Shown piece after piece: positions 16,504 to 22,478 of a stretch of 22,478 bases of DNA. Below the pieces are notes generated by a model, which was not told the DNA's origin, made no database searches, and saw only the letters and a list, made by a program, of their open reading frames with translations. The DNA is taken from contig JAEZMT010000339.1 of assembly GCA_023442085.1 (NCBI GenBank), positions 1-22,478 on the forward strand, in the 5' to 3' direction. Numbering within the stretch: the first letter of the stretch is position 1; each line of letters opens with the position of its first letter. This DNA is from Pseudomonadota bacterium (GTDB lineage: Bacteria > Pseudomonadota > Alphaproteobacteria > Rhizobiales > Xanthobacteraceae). A program made the translations under genes and the position numbers.

Positions 16504-16513
16504 GAACCGGTTC
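16504..16513. promoter_or_regulatory. GAACCGGTTC palindrome upstream of fae
   Basis: A perfect 10-bp palindrome about 107 bases before the fae start. It could be an operator. In GC-rich DNA a 10-bp palindrome can also arise by chance, so support is weak. Confidence 0.25.
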
Positions 16514-16620
16514 GGCCTTCCGCGCCGAGCGCTGACAACAAGGGTAGGCGGCATAGGACCGCCGTCCGGAATGTCTTCGGGGGCGGTCATCCCTAGTCGA
16601 TCTACGAGGGAGGACAGAAG

Positions 16621-17127
16621 GTGGCTAAGATTAGCAAGGTTCTGGTTGGTGAGGCGCTCGTCGGGGACGGCAACGAGGTGGCCCACATCGACCTCATCAT
16701 CGGCCCGCGCGGCAGCGCGGCCGAGACGGCGTTCGTCACCAGCCTGACGAACAACAAGGATGGCTTCACGTCCCTCCTCGCGGTGCTCGCGCCGAACCTG
16801 CCCTGCAAGCCCAACACCGTGATGTTCAACAAGGTGACCATCAAGGACGCCCGCCAGGCCGTCCAGATGTTCGGCCCCGCCCAGTACGGCGTCGCCAAGG
16901 CGGTGCAGGACTCGGTGGCCGAAGGCGTCATCCCGGTCGAGGAAGCCGACGACCTCTTCATCTGCGTCGGCGTGTTCATCCACTGGGAAGCGGCGGACGA
17001 CGCCAAGATCCAGCAGTTCAACTACGAGGCGACCAAGCTCTCCATCGCGCGCGCCGTGGCCGGTACCCCCACCGCCCAGGAAGCGACCGACAAGCGCAAC
17101 GAAGCCAAGCACCCCTTCGCGGCCTAG
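16621..17127 (+). CDS. fae: Formaldehyde-activating enzyme (5,6,7,8-tetrahydromethanopterin hydro-lyase)
   Basis: Fae condenses formaldehyde with tetrahydromethanopterin to methylene-tetrahydromethanopterin. This is the entry step of the cofactor-linked oxidation that detoxifies formaldehyde and yields energy in methylotrophs. The 168 residues match the family length. The sequence closely follows the Methylobacterium protein as I remember it: VGEALVGDGNEVAHIDLIIG with the catalytic His (H22 here), LAVLAPNLPCKPNTVMFNKV, QAVQMFGPAQYGVAKAVQD and GVFIHWEAADDAKIQ. It acts in the cytoplasm. Translation starts at GTG 16621, fixed by GGGAGGA six bases upstream. It stands alone, with a strong terminator 100 bases after the stop. 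No other methanopterin-pathway gene is in the window. Confidence 0.97.
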   Translation: MAKISKVLVGEALVGDGNEVAHIDLIIGPRGSAAETAFVTSLTNNKDGFTSLLAVLAPNLPCKPNTVMFNKVTIKDARQAVQMFGPAQYGVAKAVQDSVAEGVIPVEEADDLFICVGVFIHWEAADDAKIQQFNYEATKLSIARAVAGTPTAQEATDKRNEAKHPFAA

Positions 17128-17230
17128 AGCGGAAACCACCCTGGACAGAGCGGCGACCCTCCGCCCATGCCGAAGGGTCTGCTCCAGCGGTTGGCCGCCA
17201 TCTTTCTGCGATAGAGGCCAAAACAACGAC

Positions 17231-17256
17231 GACCGGCGGGTTTTCCCGCCGGTCGT
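17231..17256. terminator. Strong bidirectional terminator between fae and the propeller gene
   Basis: CGACCGGCGGG (17231-17241), loop TTTT and CCCGCCGGTCG (17246-17256) form a perfect 11-bp stem. TTTTCGTTT follows on the plus strand, and TCGTTGTTTT follows on the minus strand. It therefore serves both fae (+) and the convergent minus-strand operon that ends at 17290. Confidence 0.9.
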
Positions 17257-17289
17257 TTTCGTTTGAGGTCGCTCGTGTGAAAGCCGCCG

Positions 17290-18270
17290 TCAGGGCGTCC
17301 GGCGCAGGAAGGTGCCGAAGGCACGGGGGCCGTCGCCGACCTCGAGGGTCGAGACCACCTTCAGCGTCTGCGTGTCGATGACGCTCATGGTGTTGTCGAA
17401 CCAGTTCACCACATAGACCGCGCGCCCGTCCTGCGCGGCCGCGATGCCCTCCGGATACTCGCCCACGGAGATGGTAGCGCGCGGCGTGAGCGTCGCGGTG
17501 TCGAACACGCTCACCGTTCCCGCATACTGGTTGGTGACGAAGGCGAGGGGGCCGGCCAGCGCCACCGCATAAGGCCTGTTGCCCACCTTCACGGTGCCGA
17601 CCACCTGGCGCGCGGCGACATCGATGACGCTCACGTCGTCCGAGCCCACGTTGGCGGTGTAGGCGGTGCGGCCGTCCTCGGACAGCGTGATGCCGAAGGG
17701 GCGGGTGCCGACCTTCACCACGGCCACGCGCTCCAGCGTCGCGGCATCGATGATGGAGACCTGATCGTTGTCGCGATCGGCGCTCAGCACCAGGGCGCCG
17801 TCGGGCGTCACCGCCACGCCGGAGGGGGAGGCGCCCGTGTGGGCAATGCGGAGGCTGTCGGGCGTGTCGGGATCGACGACCACGAGGCGCGCGGCATACC
17901 AGTCCGCCACATAGACCGGCTTGCCCGAGGGCGCGACCGCCACGCCGAGCGGGCCGCCATCGACATGAATGCGCTTCTCAACCTTCCGCGTGGCCGCGTC
18001 GATCACCGACAGGGCCTTGCCCTCCGGGCTGGTCACGAAGGCGCGGCGCCCGTCCTGCGACACGGCGATACCGGCCGGCTCGCCGGGGACCGGAATGCGC
18101 GCGACAAGTTTGGGCGGGGCGGCGGCACCATCCAGCGCCACCACCGCCACCTCATTGCCGGGCTGATTGGTGATGAAGGCCTCCGCCGCGATCGAAGGCC
18201 GGGGCGAGACGAGCGGCGCGACCGCCACGGCGAGGATCGCCGCGACCGCCGCGCGCCGCTTGAGGGTCAT
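17290..18270 (-). CDS. Exported seven-bladed YVTN beta-propeller protein
   Basis: The 326-residue protein starts with a signal peptide (basic MTLKRR, hydrophobic core, AEA cleavage region). It then carries seven repeats of the YVTN type, each ending in a VxVxD-like strand: AFITNQPGNEVAVVALD, AFVTSPEGKALSVIDA, VYVADWYAARLVVVD, LVLSADRDNDQVSIIDA, AYTANVGSDDVSVIDV, AFVTNQYAGTVSVFDT and VYVVNWFDNTMSVIDT. The fold should be a closed periplasmic propeller acting as a binding scaffold. No heme motif is present. The ATG at 18270 overlaps the TGA of the SRPBCC gene by one base (TGATG), and AAAGGG precedes it, so translation is coupled. The frame is open further upstream but there it only shadows the SRPBCC gene. 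Context ties it to PQQ enzyme function. Confidence 0.92.
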   Translation of the reverse strand: MTLKRRAAVAAILAVAVAPLVSPRPSIAAEAFITNQPGNEVAVVALDGAAAPPKLVARIPVPGEPAGIAVSQDGRRAFVTSPEGKALSVIDAATRKVEKRIHVDGGPLGVAVAPSGKPVYVADWYAARLVVVDPDTPDSLRIAHTGASPSGVAVTPDGALVLSADRDNDQVSIIDAATLERVAVVKVGTRPFGITLSEDGRTAYTANVGSDDVSVIDVAARQVVGTVKVGNRPYAVALAGPLAFVTNQYAGTVSVFDTATLTPRATISVGEYPEGIAAAQDGRAVYVVNWFDNTMSVIDTQTLKVVSTLEVGDGPRAFGTFLRRTP

Positions 18271-18806
18271 CAAGAGCCCTTTTCGACCTTGGCCTTGAGG
18301 GCGTCCAGCCCGCCGCGATAGACGGCGGTCACGGCGGCGATGGCGGCTTCGTCGCTCAGTTCCGGGGGCGGATCGTTGTTGGGGTAGCCGCGATAGAAGG
18401 CGCCGCGCCATTCCACCTTGGTGTGGGTGGCATCGACCGGGATGACCGCAATGGTGGACGAGTAGTTGGTCACCGGCAGCACTTTCACGTCCACCGCATT
18501 GATGCGGTAGGAATAGCTCTTCTGCTCCGGCTCATACTTCACCAGCACCTCGTCGATGGTGCCGCCACCCTTGAGGGTGAGCAGGCGCGTGGCGTCCACG
18601 GCATTGCCGCCCTTGCCCTCGTTCTTATCGACGGCCGGGTGCCAGCTCATGTCCTGGAAATTGCCGATGACGGCCCACACCTTGTCCGCGGGCGCGTTGA
18701 TCTCGACGCTCTCGGTGATCTTCTTGCGGGTGGGGCCGTGGGCATCGGCGGCGAGCGGAACCATCGCCATCGCAAGGGCCGCGGCGGCGGCAATCATCTG
18801 CCTCAT
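18270..18806 (-). CDS. MxaD-like periplasmic SRPBCC protein
   Basis: The 178-residue protein has a signal peptide (MRQMIAAAAALAMAMVPLAA, cleavage near ADA-HG) and a START/SRPBCC fold: ESVEINAPADKVWAVIGNF, then WHP, LLTLKGGGTIDEVLVKYE, SYSYRI and a C-terminal helix GGLDALKAKVEK. This matches MxaD, a periplasmic protein encoded in methanol dehydrogenase clusters and reported to help methanol dehydrogenase interact with its cytochrome cL. The name is given by similarity, as no dehydrogenase is in the window. The start has GGAGGAA eight bases upstream. It lies 52 bases after the DUF2380-like gene and overlaps the propeller gene by one base, so the three form one operon. Confidence 0.88.
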   Translation of the reverse strand: MRQMIAAAAALAMAMVPLAADAHGPTRKKITESVEINAPADKVWAVIGNFQDMSWHPAVDKNEGKGGNAVDATRLLTLKGGGTIDEVLVKYEPEQKSYSYRINAVDVKVLPVTNYSSTIAVIPVDATHTKVEWRGAFYRGYPNNDPPPELSDEAAIAAVTAVYRGGLDALKAKVEKGS

Positions 18807-18858
18807 GAAGAATTTCCTCCAACAGTGTCTTGTCGTTCCGTCCGGCCTTGCGGCCGCG

Positions 18859-19410
18859 TCATTGGGACAGGTCCGGCAGGCCGGGGGCGAAGATGCGGTT
18901 CTTCACCAGATAGCGCACGCCGCGGGTCCAGGAGTCGTCCGTGTTGCCGCGAATGTCCACGACGCCGACGCGCACCACCTTGGCGCTGCCGTCCACGCCC
19001 TTGAGGTCCACCTCCTTCACCCGCAACTCGATGGAGAGAATGAGGTTGGACACCTTGCGCACCACGCCCATCACCTCGAACCGCGCGCCGGCGGCCGCAG
19101 CGATTTCGTTCTCGCAGGCATTGCACTTGAAGAAGGGAGAGGCCTCCTCGATGCGCGCGGCGAAGGGCGCGAGATCGACGGGCTTGAGCTGCCCGGTTTC
19201 CACGACGAGGCGCTCCAGCTCGGCATTGATGAGCTTGAGCCGGGCGGCCTGTTCCGCGCGAATGCTATCGCGCTGGTCCGCCGTATCATCAAATAATTCA
19301 AAGCCGAAGATCGCCACGGGAGCAGGCGCAGCAATACTGCGGCCGGTCACGCCGAAAAATGTTGCGCTTGCGAGAAGCAGGACAAAGACGAAGCGGGCGC
19401 CGGACATCAT
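18859..19410 (-). CDS. Exported CxxC protein, DUF2380/DUF3280-like
   Basis: The 183-residue protein has an N-terminal signal (ARFVFVLLLASATFFGVTG, cleavage after AA near residue 28). A domain follows with AIFGFELFDDT (33-43), an FKCNACENEI motif with C96 and C99, MGVVRKVSNLILSIEL (114-129) and VDIRGNTDDSWTRGVRYLVKNRI (151-173). I remember this pattern from proteins in PQQ-alcohol-dehydrogenase clusters of Methylobacterium, annotated as DUF2380 or DUF3280; the exact number is uncertain. The two cysteines could form a disulfide or bind a metal or heme, but there is no CxxCH. The first gene of the operon starts at 19410 or at the adjacent ATG 19407, with AAGG upstream. It diverges from the ABC operon. 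Confidence 0.8.
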   Translation of the reverse strand: MMSGARFVFVLLLASATFFGVTGRSIAAPAPVAIFGFELFDDTADQRDSIRAEQAARLKLINAELERLVVETGQLKPVDLAPFAARIEEASPFFKCNACENEIAAAAGARFEVMGVVRKVSNLILSIELRVKEVDLKGVDGSAKVVRVGVVDIRGNTDDSWTRGVRYLVKNRIFAPGLPDLSQ

Positions 19411-19570
19411 CGGGAACCTTTGGTATGTCGAAGGGTGTCACAGCCTCCCCGCCGCTGGCAAGGACAGATCATCTTATTGTTTTCTTATGTCTATTCGGTT
19501 GCCGTTTTTGGCTGATGATGGCTACATCTTCCCCTTGTGACGACCCGGATCGACTGAGCCCCGATTGCCC
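19411..19570. promoter_or_regulatory. Divergent promoter region between the two PQQ-associated operons
   Basis: The 160-base gap separates the minus-strand operon (start 19410) from the plus-strand ABC operon. Its middle (about 19468-19515) is AT-rich against a GC-rich background. A possible plus-strand -35 is TTGCCG at 19499-19504, with a weak TACATC 18 bases on. CTTAT occurs twice, at 19473-19477 and 19484-19488, 11 bases apart, about one helical turn. The region probably carries promoters in both directions under shared control. Confidence 0.5.
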
Positions 19571-20860
19571 ATGCGCCTTCCCATGAGCCTTCCCCGGCGC
19601 CGCGACTGGATGCGTCCGGGTGGGTCCCGCCGTCTCCTCGCCACAGCCTGCGCCGCGATGCTGTGCGCGGGCGTTCTCGGCATGGGCGTCGGCTTGGGCG
19701 GTCGGGTATCGGCGCAGCCGGCGGCCCCCCCTTCCGATGCCGCACCGGTTCCGATGGAGCTGCGGCTCGGCCTTCTCACCCGCGAGGTCCCCCCGCCGCC
19801 GCTCTACGATCTTCTGGCGGTGCCGGCAGACGATGCGGTGTCGGGCGCGGAGCTTGCCATCAAGGACAACAACACGACCGGCCAGTTCACCGGCCAGAGC
19901 TTTGCGCTGGAGCCGGTCACTTTGGTCGAGGACGAGGATGCGAGCGAGGCCGCGCGCAAGCTCGCGGACGGCGGAGTGAAGCTCATCCTCGTCAACCTGC
20001 CGGCGGCGGACCTGCTCAAGGTGGACGACGCGGTGAAGGGCAGGGGCGTCACCCTGTTCAACATCGCAGCTACCGACGATGCGCTGCGCGCCGACCAGTG
20101 CCGTGCCGACATCTTCCATGTCGCGCCGAGCCGGGCGATGCTGGCGGATGCGCTGATGCAGTTCCTGGCCATGAAGCGCTGGAGCAAGCTGTTCCTCATC
20201 GTCGGGCCGAACCCGGCGGATCAGCTTTATGCCGACGCGCTGCGCGCATCGGCGAAGAAATTCGGCCTCAAGATCGTCGCCGACAAGCCGTGGACCTTCG
20301 GCCCCCTCGGTCGCGACCGCTCCGACAGCATCACCCGCTCCGATGCCCTCGTGTTCAGCCGGGGCGTGGATGCCGACGTGCTCGTCGTGGCGGATGAGGC
20401 CAACGATTTCGGCAATTACATTCCCTACCGCACTTTCGAGCCTCGCCTGGTGGCGGGCACGCAGGGCCTCACCGCCGGGACCTGGCATCCAGCGCAGGAT
20501 GCGTGGGGCTCGGCCCAGCTGCAGAACCGTTTCCTGCGGGCGGCAGGCCGACCCATGCGGGCGAGCGATTATCAGGCATGGCTCGCCGTGCGCATGGTGG
20601 GCGAGGCCGCGACCCGCGCCAAGACCACGGACCCGGTGGCGCTCGCGAAGTTCATGCGCTCGCCCGACTTCAACCTCGCCGCCTTCAAGGGCGTGCCGGT
20701 GAGCGTGCGGCCGTGGGACCAGCAGGTGCGCCAGCCCCTCCTCATCGCCCAGCCGCTCGGCATCGTCTCGGTGGCGCCGGAGGAGGGCTTCCTGCACCAG
20801 CGCACCCCCCTCGACACCCTCGGCGTGGACGAGCGGGAATCCAAATGCCGGCTGAAGTGA
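19571..20860 (+). CDS. ABC transporter substrate-binding protein, PQQ-dependent catabolism type (PedA1-like)
   Basis: The 429-residue exported protein has a long signal (RRLLATACAAMLCAGVLGMG, cleavage near VSA-QP) and a type I periplasmic-binding fold: LRLGLLTREVPPP, AELAIKDNNTTGQFTGQSF, LVEDEDASEAARKL, then a second lobe (LFLIVGPNPADQLYADALR). It matches my recollection of the 'substrate-binding protein, PQQ-dependent alcohol dehydrogenase system' family (TIGR03863 type). In Pseudomonas putida the related PedA1A2BC transporter is needed for rare-earth-dependent growth. The ligand is unknown. ATGs at 19571, 19583 and 19610 are all in frame and none has a clear Shine-Dalgarno; the earliest is used. 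The stop lies in the loop of a hairpin (20847-20869). The propeller gene follows 49 bases later. Confidence 0.9.
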   Translation: MRLPMSLPRRRDWMRPGGSRRLLATACAAMLCAGVLGMGVGLGGRVSAQPAAPPSDAAPVPMELRLGLLTREVPPPPLYDLLAVPADDAVSGAELAIKDNNTTGQFTGQSFALEPVTLVEDEDASEAARKLADGGVKLILVNLPAADLLKVDDAVKGRGVTLFNIAATDDALRADQCRADIFHVAPSRAMLADALMQFLAMKRWSKLFLIVGPNPADQLYADALRASAKKFGLKIVADKPWTFGPLGRDRSDSITRSDALVFSRGVDADVLVVADEANDFGNYIPYRTFEPRLVAGTQGLTAGTWHPAQDAWGSAQLQNRFLRAAGRPMRASDYQAWLAVRMVGEAATRAKTTDPVALAKFMRSPDFNLAAFKGVPVSVRPWDQQVRQPLLIAQPLGIVSVAPEEGFLHQRTPLDTLGVDERESKCRLK

Positions 20861-20869
20861 GAGCCCGGC
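20847..20869 (+). other. Hairpin enclosing the substrate-binding-protein stop codon
   Basis: GCCGGCT (20847-20853) and AGCC-C-GGC (20862-20869) form a 7-bp stem with one bulged C and an 8-base loop containing the TGA stop (20858-20860). It lies inside an operon, 41 bases before the next start, and no T tract follows. It may stabilise the upstream message and so raise the amount of binding protein relative to the other subunits. Confidence 0.4.
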
Positions 20870-20909
20870 CCAAAAGCGCGGCAGGCGCGCGAATTCTGGA
20901 GGAAGCCCG

Positions 20910-21896
20910 ATGACCCCGACCGTCCCGCGCCGCCTCGTTGCCCTTCTCGCCGGCGCCGCCGCGCTGACGGCGGCGGATGTGGCCTCGGCCTATACGGTCT
21001 ACGTCTCCAACGAGCGCGGCAATTCCATCACCGTCATCGATTCCACCACGCTGGAAGCCAAGCAGACGGTGAAGATCGGCCGCCGGCCACGCGGCATCAC
21101 CATGAGCCCGGACGGCAAGGTGCTCTTCCTGTGCGCCAGCGACGACCACGCGGTGCTGGCCATCGATCCCGCGACGCTCAAGGTCACGCGCAAGCTGAAG
21201 TCCGGTCCTGATCCGGAACTCTTCGCCCTGCATCCCTCGGGCAATCCGCTCTACATCGCCAATGAGGACGACAACCAGGTCACGGTCCTCGACGTGGAGC
21301 AGAACAAGGTGGTGGCGCAGGTGCCGGTGGGCACCGAGCCGGAAGGCATGGCGGTGAGCCCGGACGGGGCGACGCTGGTCGCCACCTCCGAAACCACCAG
21401 CATGGCGCATTTCATCGACACCAAGACCAACAAGATCATCGCTAACGTGCTGGTAGATGCGCGGCCGCGCTTCGCCGAATTCTCCAAGGACGGCAAGCGC
21501 CTGTGGGTCTCCGCCGAGATCGGCGGCACGGTGTCCGTGATCGATCCCGAGACGCGCAAGATCCTCCACAAGGTCACGTTCCAGATCCCCGGCGTGTCCA
21601 AGGAGGCGATCCAGCCCGTGGGCGTGCGCCTGACCAAGGACGGCAAGACCGCCTTCGTCGCGCTGGGCCCGGCGAACCGCGTGGCGGTGGTGAATGCCGA
21701 GACCTACGAGGTGCAGAAATATCTCCTCGTCGGCCAGCGGGTCTGGCAGCTCGCCTTCACGCCGGACGAGAAGCTGCTCTTCACCACCAATGGCAATTCC
21801 AACGACGTTTCGGTGATCGATGTTCAGGACCTCAAGGTGGTGAAGTCCATCAAGGTCGGCGGCGCGCCGTGGGGCGTGGTGGTCTCGCCGCAATGA
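20910..21896 (+). CDS. PQQ-dependent catabolism-associated beta-propeller (PedA2-like)
   Basis: The 328-residue exported protein has a signal peptide (RRLVALLAGAAALTAADVASA) and seven YVTN-type blades: VYVSNERGNSITVIDS, LFLCASDDHAVLAIDP, LYIANEDDNQVTVLDV, LVATSETTSMAHFIDT, LWVSAEIGGTVSVIDP, AFVALGPANRVAVVNA and LFTTNGNSNDVSVIDV. It matches the 'PQQ-dependent catabolism-associated beta-propeller' family (TIGR03866 type), which is normally encoded with an ABC transporter, as it is here. It probably acts in the periplasm with the binding protein. The ATG at 20910 has GGAGGAAG five bases upstream. Its TGA overlaps the ATG of the ATPase gene (ATGA), which indicates translational coupling. It differs in sequence from the propeller on the minus strand and is not a recent copy. 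Confidence 0.92.
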   Translation: MTPTVPRRLVALLAGAAALTAADVASAYTVYVSNERGNSITVIDSTTLEAKQTVKIGRRPRGITMSPDGKVLFLCASDDHAVLAIDPATLKVTRKLKSGPDPELFALHPSGNPLYIANEDDNQVTVLDVEQNKVVAQVPVGTEPEGMAVSPDGATLVATSETTSMAHFIDTKTNKIIANVLVDARPRFAEFSKDGKRLWVSAEIGGTVSVIDPETRKILHKVTFQIPGVSKEAIQPVGVRLTKDGKTAFVALGPANRVAVVNAETYEVQKYLLVGQRVWQLAFTPDEKLLFTTNGNSNDVSVIDVQDLKVVKSIKVGGAPWGVVVSPQ

Positions 21897-22478
21897 ACGA
21901 TGGCGCGCAGGTTGCGGCACAGGCTGCGGCTCTGGAGATCGAGGAGGTGAGCCACGCCTTCGGGCCCCGCCGCGCGCTGGATGGCGTCTCGCTCACTGTT
22001 CCCGCCGGCTGCTTCGTCGCGCTGCTGGGGCCGAACGGGGCGGGCAAGACCACCCTGTTCTCGCTGGCGACGCGGCTCTATGCGACGCGCGAGGGGCGGG
22101 TCCGCATCTTCGGCCACGACCTCTCCCGCGCGCCCTCCGCCGCGCTGGCGGAACTGGGCGTCGTGTTCCAGAGCCGCACCCTCGACCTCGATCTGTCGGT
22201 GCGGCAGAACCTTGCCTATCACGGCGCCCTGCACGGCATGGCGGGACGCGAGGTGAAGGCCCGCATCGCCGAACTGCTGGCGCTGGTGGGCCTCGCCGAT
22301 CGCATCGACGACAAGGTGCGCACACTGTCGGGCGGCCAGTCGCGGCGGGTAGAGATCGCCCGCGCGCTCATCCACCGGCCCCGGCTGCTGCTGCTGGACG
22401 AGGCGACGGTGGGGCTCGATCTGCCCTCCCGCGCGGCCATCGTCGAGATCGTGCGGCGCCTCGTGGACGAAGAACATC
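21893..22478 (+). CDS. ABC transporter ATP-binding protein, PQQ-associated (PedB-like), 3' truncated
   Basis: The frame runs from the ATG at 21893, which overlaps the preceding stop, to the window end; 195 residues are visible. The nucleotide-binding domain is complete through Walker B: Walker A GPNGAGKTT, Q-loop VVFQSRTLDLDLSV, signature LSGGQSRRVEIARALIH and Walker B LLLLDEATVGLD. The H-loop lies beyond the window. The GAGKTT, VVFQSRTLD and single-domain layout fit efflux-type or DrrA/NodI-like ATPases and the PQQ-associated TIGR03864 family. With the binding protein and propeller it would make an ABC system whose permease is expected just downstream. Direction of transport is not shown by the sequence. 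Confidence 0.95.
   Translation, partial: MNDGAQVAAQAAALEIEEVSHAFGPRRALDGVSLTVPAGCFVALLGPNGAGKTTLFSLATRLYATREGRVRIFGHDLSRAPSAALAELGVVFQSRTLDLDLSVRQNLAYHGALHGMAGREVKARIAELLALVGLADRIDDKVRTLSGGQSRRVEIARALIHRPRLLLLDEATVGLDLPSRAAIVEIVRRLVDEEH

Larger units (their letters stand above)
16087..16620. promoter_or_regulatory. Long intergenic region upstream of fae with AT-rich island
   Basis: This 534-base stretch has no gene I can support. Its first half, about 16195-16330, is clearly richer in A and T than its surroundings. It contains GTATTG (16273-16278), CAATAC (16287-16292) and a second CAATAC (16310-16315). Near fae lie a perfect palindrome GAACCGGTTC (16504-16513), a 9-bp direct repeat CTCCGCGCG (16471-16479 and 16486-16494) and a strong Shine-Dalgarno GGGAGGA (16608-16614). 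A strongly expressed gene such as fae would be expected to have a regulated promoter here. I could not fix its -35 and -10. Confidence 0.5.

Noticed and set aside
16087..16620. Riboswitch or sRNA upstream of fae
   Set aside because: I looked for a compact conserved-looking fold and found only short inverted repeats; sequence alone does not support an RNA gene.
17128..17230. Possible second hairpin (ACCCT...AGGGT) just after fae
   Set aside because: Only five pairs with a long loop; the perfect 11-bp terminator downstream explains the end of the transcript.
18271..18411. N-terminal extension of the minus-strand propeller to 18411
   Set aside because: The extension is an Arg-rich reading of the SRPBCC gene in another frame. 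The ATG at 18270 begins a proper signal peptide and overlaps the previous stop.
19469..21920. Minus-strand frames of 442 and 392 codons over the ABC operon
   Set aside because: Shadows of the binding protein and propeller, whose repeats and signal peptides are clear on the plus strand.
1..22478. CRISPR arrays, insertion sequences, tRNA or rRNA genes
   Set aside because: No regularly spaced repeats, transposase motifs, terminal inverted repeats or tRNA-like arms were seen.

Overview
The window is GC-rich, densely coded bacterial chromosome. Gene content points to a methylotrophic alphaproteobacterium of the order Rhizobiales (Hyphomicrobiales), most likely the Xanthobacter/Azorhizobium/Ancylobacter neighbourhood. 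The reasons are a Methylobacterium-like formaldehyde-activating enzyme, a MxaD-like periplasmic protein, a PQQ-associated ABC transporter locus, and the rhizobial set rsmB, heparinase-like gene, htpX and purH. The organism assignment is inference. I saw no rRNA, tRNA, insertion sequence, CRISPR array or prophage.

Region 1 (1-3918, + strand) is a probable exopolysaccharide operon. It holds the C-terminal part of a BcsB-like periplasmic protein, a membrane glycosyltransferase of the NfrB type with a C-terminal MshEN (cyclic-di-GMP-binding type) region, and a Tat-exported protein of unknown family that may be a polysaccharide-processing enzyme.

Region 2 (3997-15748) is mostly housekeeping. purH (-) and mutS (+) diverge from a common gap. 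A proline-rich single-pass membrane protein lies downstream of purA, both on the minus strand. rsmB and a heparinase II/III-like gene follow on the plus strand, and htpX converges on them. Several genes here have their stop codon in the loop of a GC-rich hairpin.

Region 3 (15749-16620) holds a small four-cysteine protein and then a long gap that is locally AT-rich, with an inverted and a direct GTATTG/CAATAC repeat, leading to fae.

Region 4 (16621-22478) is the methylotrophy and PQQ part. fae is followed by a strong two-way terminator. A minus-strand operon then encodes a CxxC lipocalin-sized unknown protein (DUF2380/DUF3280-like), a MxaD-like SRPBCC protein and a seven-bladed YVTN propeller. 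A divergent plus-strand operon encodes an ABC substrate-binding protein, a second seven-bladed propeller and an ABC ATPase that is cut by the window end. The plus-strand operon has the composition of the PQQ-dependent-catabolism ABC system (PedA1A2BC-like), which has been tied to rare-earth-dependent growth in Pseudomonas putida. Together with fae and the MxaD-like protein, it suggests a support locus for a PQQ alcohol dehydrogenase that lies outside the window.
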